Shown here piece after piece: positions 1-10,825 of a stretch of 64,000 nucleotides of DNA. The notes under the pieces were generated by a model, which was given only the letters and a program-made list of their open reading frames with translations, was not told where the DNA came from and made no database searches. A program made the position numbers and the translations under genes. The stretch is from NCBI RefSeq assembly GCF_022682495.2, contig NC_071394.1, positions 28,430,470 to 28,494,469 of the forward strand, in the 5' to 3' direction. Each line of letters begins with the position of its first letter. Positions within the stretch are counted from its first letter, which is position 1. Origin of the DNA: Desmodus rotundus. Taxonomy: Eukaryota > Chordata > Mammalia > Chiroptera > Phyllostomidae.

Positions 1-7
1 CTCATCA

Positions 8-205
8 GGCCTTTAACATATGAGGCCTAACCCACTGAGAAGGACAATCTGTTTCACTCAGTCTGTGGATCCAAATGTTAATCTCATCCAGGGACACGCT
101 CACAGACACACCCAGAAATAAGGTTTAACCAAACATCTGGGCACCCTGTGGCCCAGTCAAGTTGATATACATAAAACTCACCATCACAAATACCTACCTC
201 AAAGT
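8..205 (-). mobile_element. ancient interspersed repeat, copy A (family not assigned)
   Basis: This segment shares blocks in the same order with 49762-49956, including CACACCCAGAAATAA, GTTTAACCA, ATCTGG and AACTCACCATCACA against AATTAACCATCACA. That makes both copies of one dispersed mammalian repeat. I recognise the consensus as common but cannot name the family with certainty. Strand is given relative to the remembered orientation (TCAACTTGACTGGGC reading on the minus strand). No coding capacity is visible. Confidence 0.6.
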
Positions 206-224
206 TGTTCAGGAGGAATATCAC

Positions 225-442
225 ATTATTTCACTTATATGTGGAACCTAAGAAACAAAATAAATAAACAAAATTGAAACAGGCTCATAGACACAGAGAG
301 CAGACTGGTGTTTGCCAAAGGGGAGGGTTGTGGGGGAACTGGAGGGGAAAGGGGAAGGGATTAAGAAGTACTACTTGGTAGTTACAGAATAGTCACAGGG
401 ATGTAAACTACAGCACAGGGGATGTAGGCAATGATATTGTAA
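225..442 (+). mobile_element. LINE-1 3'-end fragment
   Basis: The segment reads as the last ORF2 codons and 3' UTR of a LINE-1: TTTCACTTATATGTGGAACC, then CATAGACACAGAGAGCAGAC, a G-rich stretch, and finally AGTCACAGGGATGTAAACTA. The same 3' UTR block (TAGTCATGGGGATATAAAG) recurs at 55837-55857. The copy is truncated at both ends and is noncoding. Confidence 0.8.
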
Positions 443-592
443 TGGAAAGATAGGCAGATGACATCGAAGTATTAATGGTAGTTATCTCTGGATGATAAAA
501 TTGTGAGTTGTATTTTCTGCTCTTTGCTTTTCTCTATATTTTAAATTTTCTGCAGTGAACACATGTTACTCTTTATAAAAAAAATTTGTTGT
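443..592 (+). mobile_element. older LINE-1 3' UTR-like fragment
   Basis: This piece resembles old L1M 3' UTRs: GTTATCTCTGGATGATAAAA, then a T-rich TTTTCTCTATATTTTAAATT run, then TGCAGTGAACACATGTTACT followed by A-rich sequence. It abuts the preceding L1 piece directly, so either one was inserted into the other or both flank an old breakpoint. Subfamily is uncertain. Confidence 0.5.
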
Positions 593-1629
593 AAGAATGA
601 AAACTTGAGGGTCTGATTATCCTGGGGAGTAGGAGAGTGTGCTGTGGGTGACCCTGCACCTGTGACTTTGGGGGCTGTTGCGTCCAGCTCTCCAGTCTCA
701 GGGCACTTGAAGGAGAAAAGAGGGTGGAGGCAGATCTCCAGCTGCAGCACCAGTCATTGCTCCCCAAGGTGGCCAGAGCAGTGTGGGAGGAGCTCACCAG
801 GCCTGGTACGGGTCTCTGCGGCATTAGGCTGACTTGAAGTAATGATCACAAAGAGTAAAGAACAAAGTTTTAGAGTAGAATGATTGTATTATCTAATACT
901 ACAGGGCCTGAGAAGAAACCTGCTAATAACGGTTGTGAGCTGATTATTCCCTAGAGATCAAAGAATGCTTATGTGCCTTAATGTCTGCAGTTAGGGAACC
1001 TATGCAAACAGATCAGTCCTTTGTTGAGGGAATACCAAATCAACTTTCGAGTTTAGCATATTTCCATGAAGGTTATTTTCCCTTGCAAGATTTTTCAGCA
1101 GCTGACTATCCAGACCTTCTAATGATTCTGGAGGCCCCTCAGATGTTAACCCCTGAGTTACTTGGCTCACACAAACCATGCTTTCCCCATGCTCCTACCT
1201 CAGCAAGGTGAGATGCAGACCAGGTAAGACCAACACCAGGGCCCAGTGATGCCTCCAGCAGTCAGGGCTTGGAGCATCCTGGGACCATAGTTATACCCGC
1301 CCTTCCTCTTCCTGTATACCCTACCCCAAAACACCACAGGATTTTCATACCAATCTCTGAGCTATGAAAAGATTACAAAAGGCCTTTGGGGTCAAGGATT
1401 CCAAAACGCACCTGGTGGAGAAATGCCCATCCTGAGGAGAGAGGCTGTTGTGGAGAGCTGTTTTTTGTAGGTAGGATAGATGTTGGCAGGTGATGCTCAG
1501 TCAGTGGTATTTACAACCTGGGCCATCCCAGGCCCATAGAAGGAAGTGGCACCTTCAAAATCACAATCATAGCATAATCACGATCATAATTACAGTCACA
1601 ATCATGATGGGGGGGAAGGGAAGAAAGAT
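593..1629. other. unassigned noncoding stretch
   Basis: No recognisable gene or repeat was seen. A 76-codon plus-strand frame at 981-1211 is rich in acidic and hydrophobic residues but matches no family I know and shows no clear splice or initiation context. Positions 1560-1610 carry short imperfect ATCATAATCA-type repeats followed by a G8 run. Confidence 0.5.
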
Positions 1630-1631
1630 GT

Positions 1632-1885
1632 CAGTGAAGATTAACTACCATTCATTGAGCACATACACTGTCCAGCAGTAGGTTAAGTTCTTTACAGGTA
1701 ATACGTCATATTACTCTACCAATCTGAATTCTTATATACCACTTCTTATGTCCACCCCGGGGATGAGGAAACCAAGGCTTGGGAAATGTAAACAACTTGC
1801 CTGAGTCACAGCTAGTAAGTGGCTGTTAAAAGATGAACCTAGGTCTGTCTTGACTCTGGGACCCAGAATTTAGCCCCCTAGCAAT
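1632..1885 (-). mobile_element. MIR SINE, antisense
   Basis: The order of blocks is that of an inverted MIR: CCATTCATTGAGCACATACA, a CCAGCAGTAGGTTAAG block, ACCCCGGGGATGAGGAAACC, then GAGTCACAGCTAGTAAGTGG and a degraded tRNA-like head around 1840. The copy is heavily diverged, as expected for this old family. Confidence 0.75.
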
Positions 1886-1956
1886 ATTGACCCTGAAACA
1901 TACAGGAGAGGCCAGTAAGGAAGAGGAGACAAGCAGACAGTGCTCTGACACGTTGA

Positions 1957-2167
1957 TTTTTTTTTAAAGATTTTATTTATTTATTTTTAGAGAGAGGGGA
2001 AGAGAGAGAGAAAGAGAGGGAAAGAAGCATTGACTGGCTGCCTCTTGCACACCCCTAACTGGGGACCTGGTCCACAACCCAGGCATGTGCCCTGACCAGG
2101 AATTGAACAGGAAACCCTTTGGTTTGCAGACAGGTGCTCAATCCACTGAGCTATACCAGCCAGGGTA
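1957..2167 (-). mobile_element. VES SINE, antisense
   Basis: This is the reverse complement of the bat tRNA-derived VES SINE. Reading plus-strand: a T-rich tail complement (AAAGATTTTATTTATTTATT), a GA-rich body, GGGACCTGGTCCACAACCCA, GGCATGTGCCCTGACCAGGA, and the inverted head ending in CCAGCCAGGG. The element is a noncoding, RNA polymerase III-derived retrotransposon mobilised by L1. T-rich sequence on both sides obscures the duplication. Confidence 0.9.
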
Positions 2168-3918
2168 CTTTTTTTTTTTTTAATGACAAAAGTAACTCTT
2201 CAGGAAACCAAGTGCTGGAGATCTTTGTTCAGTTCCTGACTGCAGAGAAAGATGGATCCCTTTGCAAGCCAACACACTTCAGGGTGGACGTGATTAGGGG
2301 TTGTGGGGTCAGCTGGTCAGTCCTGCTATATCTGCTTGCCCTCTAAATACGACATTTTGTTTCTTTTCCTGAGCTAGTACTGCTCAGTGAAGCGCAGCTC
2401 CTCCATTCTTGCATCCGGGTCTTCTCTGAGGCAGTTCTCCATGTCTCACCTCTCCGCCAGTGAAGGACCTGTGTGACTTCACGCAGCCCTGCTGTGGAAG
2501 ATTCCTCTTGGGAACTAAGCTGGGCACCTGGCAGGTGTGATCACTGGCTTGACCCTTATGGCCCTAAATTAACAACTTTCCCACAAGAGGCAGGAGTTAG
2601 GAGAAATTCAACCTTACCAGCTGCTAAAAAATCCCTCCCCCTCCGTCCCCCCTGCCCCCGCTCCCTGCCCCAAGATCTGTAGTGTCTAGGTTCTGCAAGC
2701 TTCAGCTGCAGGGAGTGGCTGAGGCTGGGAGTCTCCTGAGGTCCAGACCTAGTCTATGTCCCTCCCGATTACCGGTGCTCCAGAAGCTGGAACTCCCTTC
2801 TATGCATGAAGGAAAGGGGAAGCTACCTCAGGGCAGTTGGGTTGGGTGTCACACTTTAAACCTCTTGACCCACAAGAAGGAGGTGCCTCAAATCACCTTC
2901 TTTCAGTGCTCACGATGCCTGTTGGTATAACAGCATACATAATTTGTGCATAAAGTGCCTTTTCCTCTTAAAGTGATTACGCTACTTATTAGATTCAAAT
3001 TTTGCATATAATACACTCATAGAGTACATAAATATAAATATGTTGAGCTCCAGTTTCATGTGAGGAGAAGTATTTCAACCTGTCTCTCCTACTGCCTGCC
3101 ACTATAAAATCTGAAGCAAAAACATGGAGGATGATTTGAAGACTCTGAAAAGTAAATTTCAGAAGATTGAGGATGAGCATCAGAAGTCAAAATACCACTG
3201 AAATTTACTGGTAGTGAGTTCACCACATTTTTTCCCTTCAGTAACTCAAGACCAGTAACCCCAAAGTAAGCCCTGTTGAGCAGAAAGAGCCCCAGCTCTA
3301 GCTCTGGCTTCATTAAGGTTATCACAGAGATGTTGAGCAAATATGGGTTTGTGGGAAAAGTTGGGGCCTGTGGGAGAAGTTCTTACACTCTGTTATTGCG
3401 AGATCCCTCCAGGAGGAACTCTGTTCTTACAATAAAGCTCTATGGTTGTAACTGCTGGTCCCCTTAACTTCCTTTTCCCTCCTATTTATACTTCATTTTG
3501 GCACGCCCTGCAGTGTGTACTTGTGGCTTGCCATGTCTGCATGGACCGATTTACAACATTTTTCCTTTTTCCTGAATAAATCCTTTTTGGTGACAAAATA
3601 CCTAGGTGAATTTGTTTTTCAGTCAGCAAGCTCAAGGACCAACCAAAGGAATTTCTGATGTTCTAGAGAGTGGGGGAATATTCCATTTAGTTTTCTCTTC
3701 TCTCCCCTCCCTTTTGTGTCCCAGCCCCCAGGCAATGTGGTGGCAGCAATGGCAATGGCAACCCATGGGAACCAATAATATTCGACACTCTAAGGGAGGG
3801 GCCCTTCCCCTTTGGTAGAGCTACTGTTCCAGGAGAATGAGGCAGACCCCTGTTTTTTATCCTTCTGTCTGTCCTCCCAAGATAGGGGCCAATTGAGGAA
3901 GTGTGTGACAAAGCATAA
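2168..3918. other. unassigned stretch with possible retrocopy remnants
   Basis: No gene or repeat could be assigned. A 25-codon frame at 3124-3201 would encode a very charged, coiled-coil-like peptide (MEDDLKTLKS onward). AATAAA hexamers follow at 3431 and 3575, so a decayed retrocopy is possible but not shown: there is no poly(A) tract or flanking duplication. A C-rich tract lies at 2634-2670. The rest is ordinary sequence. Confidence 0.4.
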
Positions 3919-5700
3919 CAAAACAGAGTTAACTAGGGTCCTAAGTTCTGGCAAGAGAACCAAATGAAGGAGAGCCCCAGGGAACTGAAAAGTATCTGAG
4001 AGATTGTGGAGCAGGAGAAAAATAGACCCAATAAGGGTGTTTTTGAACTCCAGAGCTCACCCTTGATCTACACAGTGCGAATCTGATTCTTGTTAGCATA
4101 CCAAAGACTTTGAGAACTGAGTTGATAAACCACTGTCTTGGTCCCAGAGTGACCACTGGATGGTACATATCTGGGACAGAGCCATAGAGCAACACAGAGG
4201 ATTTTGAGAACTGAACTTATATTGAAACCATAGCTATAGAGGATGGATTGTAAATTGCAACCTGAAATTAACCAGATTAATTGTGTATTAAAACAAAAAC
4301 ATCAACATTCTCCATGGAATTTAAATAAGACCCAGAGCCTAAAAACATAGTATTCAAAATGTCCAGAATAGAATGCAAAATTACAGAGCATATGAATAAC
4401 CAGGAAAATCTTAACTCGGATGGGAAAAGACAACCAACAGACACCAATGTTGAGATTATCCAGTCATTGGAAGTATCTGACAAAGACTTTACAGCAGCTA
4501 TGATGAGCATGCTCTAATAAGCAATCACCAATACTCTTGTAACAAATGTTAAAACAGGAAGTATCAGCAGAAAAATAGGAGACACAAAGAAGAACCAAAT
4601 GGAAATAAAAAATGGAATGGCAAGTAAAAATCTCTGCTATCTGAATAGTAGCACAGAAATAACATGAAACAGTCAGTGAACTTGAACACAGATCAATGGA
4701 AATGATCAAATCTGAACAAAAAATTTTAAATGAACAGTGCCTTGAAGATCTGTGGAACATTAACAAAGGGTCTAACATTCATGTCATGTGAGTCTCATAA
4801 GGAAAAGAGAAGGAGAACAGTGCTGAAAAATATGTGAAAAAAATGGCTGTAAACTTCCTAAATTAAGTAAAAGACATAAATCCAGAAATTCAAGAAACCA
4901 AGCAAAATTCTAAAGAAATCCATATCTAAACACTTTGTATTTAAACTGCTAAAAACAAAAAAATCTTAAAAACAGACAAAGACAAATGATGTATTACTCA
5001 TACAGAAACAATTTGAATGACTGCAGATTTCTCATAAGAAACCATAGAGGCCCAAAGGAATTCCCATAACATTTTTTAAAAATGCTGAAAAAAACATGTG
5101 TCAACCCTGAATTCTGTATTCAGCAAAAATATTCTTCAGAAATATGGGCAAAATAAAGGCATTCACAGATGAAGAAAAGTTAAAAATTAATTGTCAGCAA
5201 ACACATTTTTAAATAATTGTTAAAGAAAGCTCTTTGGGCAGAAGAGAAATGATACCACAAAGGAAAATGGAAATAACAAGAATGAAGGAAAAATAGAAAT
5301 GGCAAACATCTAAGAAAATATGAAATACTAGTCTTATCCTTTTGTATTCTTTAAAGTGTATTTGACTGCCGAAAGGGAAAATTAGGATATTTTCTGATGG
5401 AGCTTTCAATATGTATAGATGTAATACATAATGCAACTCTAGCATAATGGGGGAAGGGCAAAAGGACATATTAGGTGTTAAGGTTCCTACATTCCAAATG
5501 AAATGGTAAAATATCAATTCTAAGTAGACTGTACAAAGTTAAGTGTGCTATTTGCAATCCCTACAGTAACTACTAAAACAGTCATACAAAGAGATTTCAT
5601 CGAAATCAAAGAGATAAATTAAAATGGAATGCTAACAAAGTTTAAAATAACCCAAAAGAAGGTAGAAAGGAGAAACAGACAAACAAAAACAGAAGGACTA
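3919..5700 (+). mobile_element. old LINE-1 (L1M-type), 5' UTR and ORF1 remnant
   Basis: This is the 5' portion of an old, inactive LINE-1 that continues after a nested insertion at about 8104. Recognisable blocks are the 5' region around 4330-4470 (GTCCAGAATAGAATGCAAAA, then a TTGAGATTATCCAGTCATTG segment) and ORF1-like A-rich sequence around 4580-4760, with CAAATGGAAATAAAAAATGG. CATAGAGGCCCAAAGGAATT at 5044 and the block near 5500-5580 (CTAAGTAGACTGTACAAAGT) are also typical. All frames carry many stops. An intact L1 would encode an RNA chaperone (ORF1p) and an endonuclease/reverse transcriptase (ORF2p). Confidence 0.75.
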
Positions 5701-8103
5701 GCAAACTAAATTCAGCAGCATATTAAAAGATTATACATTATGACCAAGTAGGATTTATTCCTGGCATATGAAGATGGTTAAGTATATGAGAATCAATCAA
5801 TGGTCATATACCACATTAATAAAAGGAAGGAAAAAACTGTGATCACCTAAGTTGATGCAGAAAAAACATTTGACAAAATTCAACACCCTTTCATGAAAAA
5901 CAAACAAACAAACAAACAAACGCTTAAGAAAGTGCGAGTAAAGGACACTACCTCTACATAATGAAAGCCATTTATGAAAAATCCGCAGGGAATGGTAAAA
6001 GGCTGAAAGCTTTTCTTCTAAGATAAGGAACAAGGCAGGGAAGACTGATTTTGCCACTTCTATTCAAATAGTACTAGAAGTTATAGCCAGAGCTATTAGG
6101 TAAAAAAACAAAAATGAAAGAGAGAGAGAGAGAGAAAGGAAAGCCATCCAAATTGGAAAGGAAAAAGTAAACTAATACCTGTTTGCAAATGACATGATCT
6201 TATATATAGAAAACCCTAAAGATTTTACACACAAAAAATTGTGAGAACTAATAAATGAACTTAGCGAAGTAGCAGGATATAAAGTCAACACATAAACACC
6301 ATTTGCATCTCCATGCACTAGCAATGAATAATATGAAAAGGAAATTAGGAAATCAATTCCACTTACAATAGCATCAAAAAGAATAAAAAACTTAGGAATT
6401 AACTTAACCAAGGAGGTGAAAGACTTGTAAATGAAAAGTATAAAACAGTTCTGAAAAAAATTAAAGAGGACGTAGATAAGTGGAAACACACTCCATGTTC
6501 ATGAATTAAAAGACTCGCTATTGTTAAGATGTCAGTACCACTCAGGGAGATCTGCAGATCAAATGCAAGCCATATCAAAATCCCAAATCCTATTTTGCAG
6601 AAATTGCGAAACCCATCCTGATATTCATATGGAACCTAAAGGAATGTTGAGTAGCCAAAACAACTTTAAACAAGAACAAAGCTGGTAGACTCACACTTCC
6701 TGATTTCAAAACTTACTACAAAACTACAGGTACTGGCACAAAAACAGACATACAGGCCAATGAAATAGAATAGATGGACAGAAATAAACCCTCACATATA
6801 TGGTCAAGTGATTTGTGGAAAGGGTGCCAAGAATCTTCAATGGGGAAAAGGACTCTTCAACAAATAATGATGGGAAAATGGATATTCACATGCAAAAGAA
6901 TGAAGCTGGATCCTTATCTAACACTATATACAAAAATTAACTCAAAATCAAAGACCTAAATGTAAGAACTAACACTATAAAACTCTTAGAAATAAACATA
7001 GCACAAAGAGTTCATGACACTGAATTTGGCAATGATTTCTTGGATGTGACTCCAAAGGCACAGGCAACAAGAACAACAGAAAAAGACAAATTAGACTTCA
7101 CAAAAAAATTTGTTTTAATTGTGCTTCAAAGACACTTAAAAAAGGCAACCCACAGAATGGGAGAAAATATTTGCAGGTCAGATATCTAATAAGGGATTAA
7201 TATATCCAGAATATATAGAGAACTCCTAAAACTCAGCAACAAAAGAAGAAACAAGTTGATTCAAAATGGGAAAATGATTTTAATAGACATTTCTTTAAAG
7301 AAAACATACAGATGACCAACAAGCACATGACAAGATGCTCAACATCATTAATCATTAGAAAAATGCAAATTAAAACTAAAATAAAATATCACCACACACC
7401 AATTAGGATAGCTACTATTATAAAATAAAACAGGAAATGGTAAGTGTTGGTGGGGATGTAAAGAAATTGGGAACTTCGTGCTCTGTAGGTGGGAGTATGA
7501 AATGTACAGCTGCTATGGAAAACAGTATGGCAGGTCCTCAAAAATTAAAAAGAGAATTACCATATAAACCAGCAATTCCATTTCTGGGTGTATACCCCAC
7601 AGAAATGGAAACAGGGTTTTGAGGAGATATTTGTACCCATCTTGATAGCAGCACTATTCACAATAACGAAAACATGGCAATAACCCGTGTCCCTCGATGA
7701 ATATGTGGATAAACAAAATATGGTGTATACATACAATGGAATACTGTTCAGTCTTAGAAATGAAGGAACTTCTGACACATGTTACCATGTGGATGAACCT
7801 GGAGAACATTATGCTAAGAGAAATAAGCCAAAGACAAAAATTATATGATTTCACTTACATGGGGTATAATTCATAGAGACAAAAAGTAGAAATATGGTTG
7901 CCAGGATCTGGGGGAAAGGGAGGAGTGGGGAGTTATTGTTTAATGGGTATAGAGTTTCAATTTTATAAGATGAAAAGAATTCTGCAGATGAATGCTGGTA
8001 ATAATAGCACAACCCTATGAATTAATACCGTTGAACTAAATACTTAAAATAGATAAGATGAAAAATGTGTTATGTATATCTTATCACAATTTGGAAAGTT
8101 GGA
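5701..8103 (+). mobile_element. nested 5'-truncated LINE-1 (ORF2 3' half and 3' UTR)
   Basis: The insert starts inside the reverse transcriptase domain (CAAGTAGGATTTATTCCTGG, GFIPG-like, at 5743-5762) and runs through the ORF2 C-terminus to an L1 3' UTR ending near 8100. The RT active-site motif at 6182-6205 reads FANDMILY, so the first aspartate of the usual F/YADD is asparagine. Frameshifts and stops occur throughout. Imperfect duplicates near the ends (AAAACAGAAGGA at about 5687, AAAACAAGAGGA at about 8104) look like a target-site duplication in the host L1. About 2.4 kb, inactive. Confidence 0.75.
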
Positions 8104-8310
8104 AAAACAAGAGGAAAACCAGGAGGAATAATCAAAATAAGTAAAAATTGGTAGACCTACATCTAAACATATCAATAATTACATTAAATGCAAATTTGTT
8201 AAACACACAAAAAGAAAGCTTTATATGTTTTTGAGGAAAGCTGTAGTGGCCATATTAATATCAGACAAAGTAATTTTACAGCAAAGGAAATTACCAAGGA
8301 TAAACAGGCA
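8104..8310 (+). mobile_element. old LINE-1 continued, start of ORF2
   Basis: This resumes the element broken at 5700. The block TGGTAGACCTACATCTAAAC then CATATCAATAATTACATTAA marks the end of ORF1 and the inter-ORF region of L1M-type elements. GCCATATTAATATCAGACAA belongs to the start of the ORF2 endonuclease domain. It is interrupted at about 8311 by another L1 tail. Confidence 0.7.
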
Positions 8311-8512
8311 ACAGCACGGTAACTGTCAGAGGGAAAAGTGGATGAGGGGAGGTGGAAGGGCAGAGTGGGGATAAATGGTGGTGAAAAGAGACTTGACTTT
8401 GGGTGATGAGTGAACTATGCAGTATGCAGATGGTGTGTTCTAGAGTTGTACACTTGAAACCTGTATGGTTTTGTTAACCAATGTCACCCCAATAAGTTCG
8501 ATTAAAAAAAGA
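8311..8512 (+). mobile_element. LINE-1 3'-end insertion inside the old L1
   Basis: A short 5'-truncated L1 tail. GTACACTTGAAACCTGTATG and TTAACCAATGTCACCCCAAT, followed by AATAAGTTCGATTAAAAAAA, form the characteristic 3' terminus. The same terminus occurs antisense at 43739-43975 and 60045-60360, so three copies of one L1 subfamily lie in the window. The 5' boundary is approximate. Confidence 0.8.
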
Positions 8513-8789
8513 AATGCACACACACACATATTAGAGTCTCCTAAAGGTAATAGTTATTTCTGTAATCACATTAAAGAAAAGGATCAAAATTTTCCATTGC
8601 ATATTTCTCTCAGTGTTGTTAATGCCTCCATAAAAAAGAAGGATATCACCTAATGATAAAGGGTCAATTCATTAAGAAGATATAACAACCTTAAATGTGT
8701 ATGTACCAAACAATAAAATTGTAATATAAATGCAGCAAACACTGATAGAAATGAAAGGAGAAATGATCTACTATACTTGGGCATTTCTT
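8513..8789 (+). mobile_element. old LINE-1 continued, ORF2 endonuclease region
   Basis: After a short (CA)n at 8518-8528 the old L1 resumes: CACCTAATGATAAAGGGTCA at 8647, GTGTATGTACCAAACAATAA at 8697, then GAAATGAAAGGAGAAATGAT at 8749. These are ordered ORF2 endonuclease-domain blocks, full of stops. The copy stops at 8790, where an antisense L1 tail begins. Confidence 0.7.
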
Positions 8790-8937
8790 TTTTTTTTTGA
8801 TGATTTATTATTTTTATTTTATTTTACTTTTTTATTTTTATTTTTATTTTTATTTTTTTAATTGTTATTCAGTTACAACTGTCTGCATTTTCTCCCCATC
8901 CCTCCACCCCACCCCAGCCAATCCCACCTCCATTTCA
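8790..8937 (-). mobile_element. young bat-type LINE-1 3' end, antisense
   Basis: The plus strand shows a complemented poly(A)/(TTTTA)n tail at 8790-8860, then ATTGTTATTCAGTTACAACT, CTGCATTTTCTCCCCATCCC and the C-rich CCACCCCACCCCAGCCAATC. This is the 3' UTR of a lineage that also occurs in sense at 50180-50262 (GACAACTGTCATTGAACAAC). Only about 70 bases of element remain beyond the tail, a typical severe 5' truncation. A short CATTTC is repeated at both junctions. Confidence 0.8.
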
Positions 8938-9036
8938 ACATTCTTCTCTCAGTAATCAATAGAACAAGTAGAAAGAAGATCACCAAAGACACAAAACTGA
9001 ACAATGACATCAACCAAATGAACCTAACAGATGTTA
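8938..9036 (+). mobile_element. old LINE-1 continued, ORF2 endonuclease region
   Basis: The host L1 resumes with TTCTTCTCTCAGTAATCAAT and AGAACAAGTAGAAAGAAGAT, a recognised ORF2 segment, and is interrupted again at 9037 by the mariner-type MITE. The L1 text joins precisely across that insertion (GTTA before, TAGAACATTCC after). Confidence 0.7.
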
Positions 9037-9038
9037 TG

Positions 9039-9163
9039 CAGGGCGGGGCAAAAGTAGGTTTACAGTCATTCACATGGAAAATAGTACAATAATTAAAAAT
9101 AATAATACAGGGATAAACTGTTCCATGTATTCATAACTGTAAACCTACTTTTGCCCCACCCTG
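9039..9163. mobile_element. mariner-type MITE with near-perfect terminal inverted repeats
   Basis: A 125-bp nonautonomous DNA transposon. The ends are CAGGGCGGGGCAAAAGTAGG with TTTACAGT at 9039-9066 and its reverse complement at 9136-9163. They pair over 27 bases with a single mismatch (position 6, C against T). The right flank is TA (9164-9165) and the left flank is TG (9037-9038). The interrupted L1 reads continuously around a TA here, so the left copy is a mutated TA target duplication, as expected for Tc1/mariner. There is no coding capacity; a related autonomous element would have supplied the transposase. Confidence 0.85.
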
Positions 9164-9165
9164 TA

Positions 9166-10605
9166 GAACATTCCACCCGACAACAGTAAAATATACATTT
9201 TTTTCAAGCACACATAGAACAGTCACCAAGATAGACCATATCCTGAGTCATAAAACAAACTTGACCAAATTAAAAATAATTGAAACTAGTAACACTTAAC
9301 AAGTAAAGAGAAAAGACTCAAATTATAAATATCAGAAATGAAAGCAAGGATATCACTACAGACCATTCATAATAATGAAATAGTACATAATACTTACACA
9401 CACAAATTCCACGACTTAAATTAAATGGGATAATTCCCCCAAAGCCATAAAGTACAATACTAAAACTCACTGAAAGAGAAATTGACAACATGAAGGGTCC
9501 TATAACAATTTTAAAAATTGAATTTATTTAAAAACTTTCCAAAAAATAAATCTCTAGGCACAGAAGATTTCACTATGAAATTCTACCAAACATTTAAAGA
9601 AGAAATAACACCAATTCTACACACTCGCTTCCAAAAAATAAGAAGAGAAAAGAACATTCCTCATTCATTTTATGAGACCAACAGAACTCTGGCACCAAAA
9701 TGAGACAGGGAAGAAAACTACACCCAATATCTTTCATGAACATAGATGCAGATATCCTCAGCAAAATATCAGTAAATCACATCTAGAAATATATAATATA
9801 AATAACCCACCACAATCACGAGGCTTTTACCCTTAGAATGGAAGGCATTTTCTCTATATTATCCACCATATTAGCAGTCTAAAGAAGAAAAATCACGTGA
9901 TCCTATCAACAGATGTGAAGTAAGCGGTTCACAAAACACAACATCAAATCATCCGAAATATGCAAACCAGGAACAGAAGGGAACTCCTCAGTGTGATAAA
10001 GGGCCTACAGAAATCTCCGTTTGACATTGTGCTTAATGATGTAAAGTTGATTCTTTCCCCTAACTGTGGAAATGAGGCGAGGGTTTCCACTCTCACCCCT
10101 GCTTTTCAACATAGTCCTGGAAATGTTAGCCAGCACAAGATAGGAAAAGAGATAAAAGGCACACCGTCTGGAAAGGAAGAAATAAAGCTCTCACCCTTCA
10201 AAGATGGCACAATTATCTACCTAGAAAATTGCAAGGAACCTACAGGTACAAAATCTCCCAGAATGAATATGTGTGTTTAGCAAGGTTACAGGATGCAAAG
10301 TCAACACAAAAACAACTAGACATGACATTAATACACTAGCAACATATAATTGGAAAACAGTAACATTTAAAATAGTTCCAATAAATGAAGTCCTTAGGTG
10401 TAAATCTAACAAAACCCATACAGGATCATAATGCCAAAAACTACAAAATACTGGTGATAGGAATCACAGAAAACCTAAATAAACGGGAAGACATGATGTC
10501 ATGGTCATATACTGGAAGACTCAATAGAGCAAAGATATTAATTCTCCCCAAATTGATCTTTTTGTTTAATACAATTCCAACAAAAGTCTCAGCAGAATTT
10601 ATTTT
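9166..10605 (+). mobile_element. old LINE-1 continued, ORF2 endonuclease to reverse transcriptase
   Basis: Ordered ORF2 blocks follow the MITE: CACCAAGATAGACCATATCC at 9222, TATCAGAAATGAAAGCAAGG at 9330, ATTCTACCAAACATTTAAAG at 9580, and CTTTCATGAACATAGATGCA at 9731. The reverse transcriptase active site at 10197-10220 reads FKDGTIIY, so both alanine and the second aspartate of the FADD box are lost. Stops and frameshifts are frequent. The copy is interrupted by an antisense VES from about 10606. Confidence 0.8.
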
Positions 10606-10825
10606 TTAATTCTCACCTGAGGATATGCTTATTGATTTTGGAGAGAGGAAGGGAGAATGAGAGAGAAACATTGATGTGCAAGAGAAACATCGATCGGTTG
10701 CCTCCCATACTCGTGGTGACTGGGGCTCGAACCTGCAGCCTAGGTATGTGCCCTCACTGGGGATCAGACCCACAATCTTTTGGTGTATGGGAGGATGCTC
10801 TGACCAACTAAGCCTCCCAGCCAGG
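10606..10825 (-). mobile_element. VES-family SINE (diverged variant), antisense, inside L1
   Basis: The plus strand reads GAGAGAGGAAGGGAGAATGA, GAGAGAAACATTGATGTGCA and CATCGATCGGTTGCCTCCCA, then a degraded B-box complement (GGGGCTCGAACCTGCAGCC) and the inverted head CTCCCAGCCAGG. The layout is VES-like but with many differences from the copies at 13824 and 32640, so it is an older subfamily. It interrupts L1 ORF2 text. Possible duplicates CAGCAGAATTT (about 10590) and CAGCCTAATTT (about 10830) flank it. Confidence 0.8.

Noticed and set aside
981..1211. 76-codon frame with protein-like composition
   Set aside because: Not recognised, short, and without supporting context; kept only as a note in the stretch annotation.
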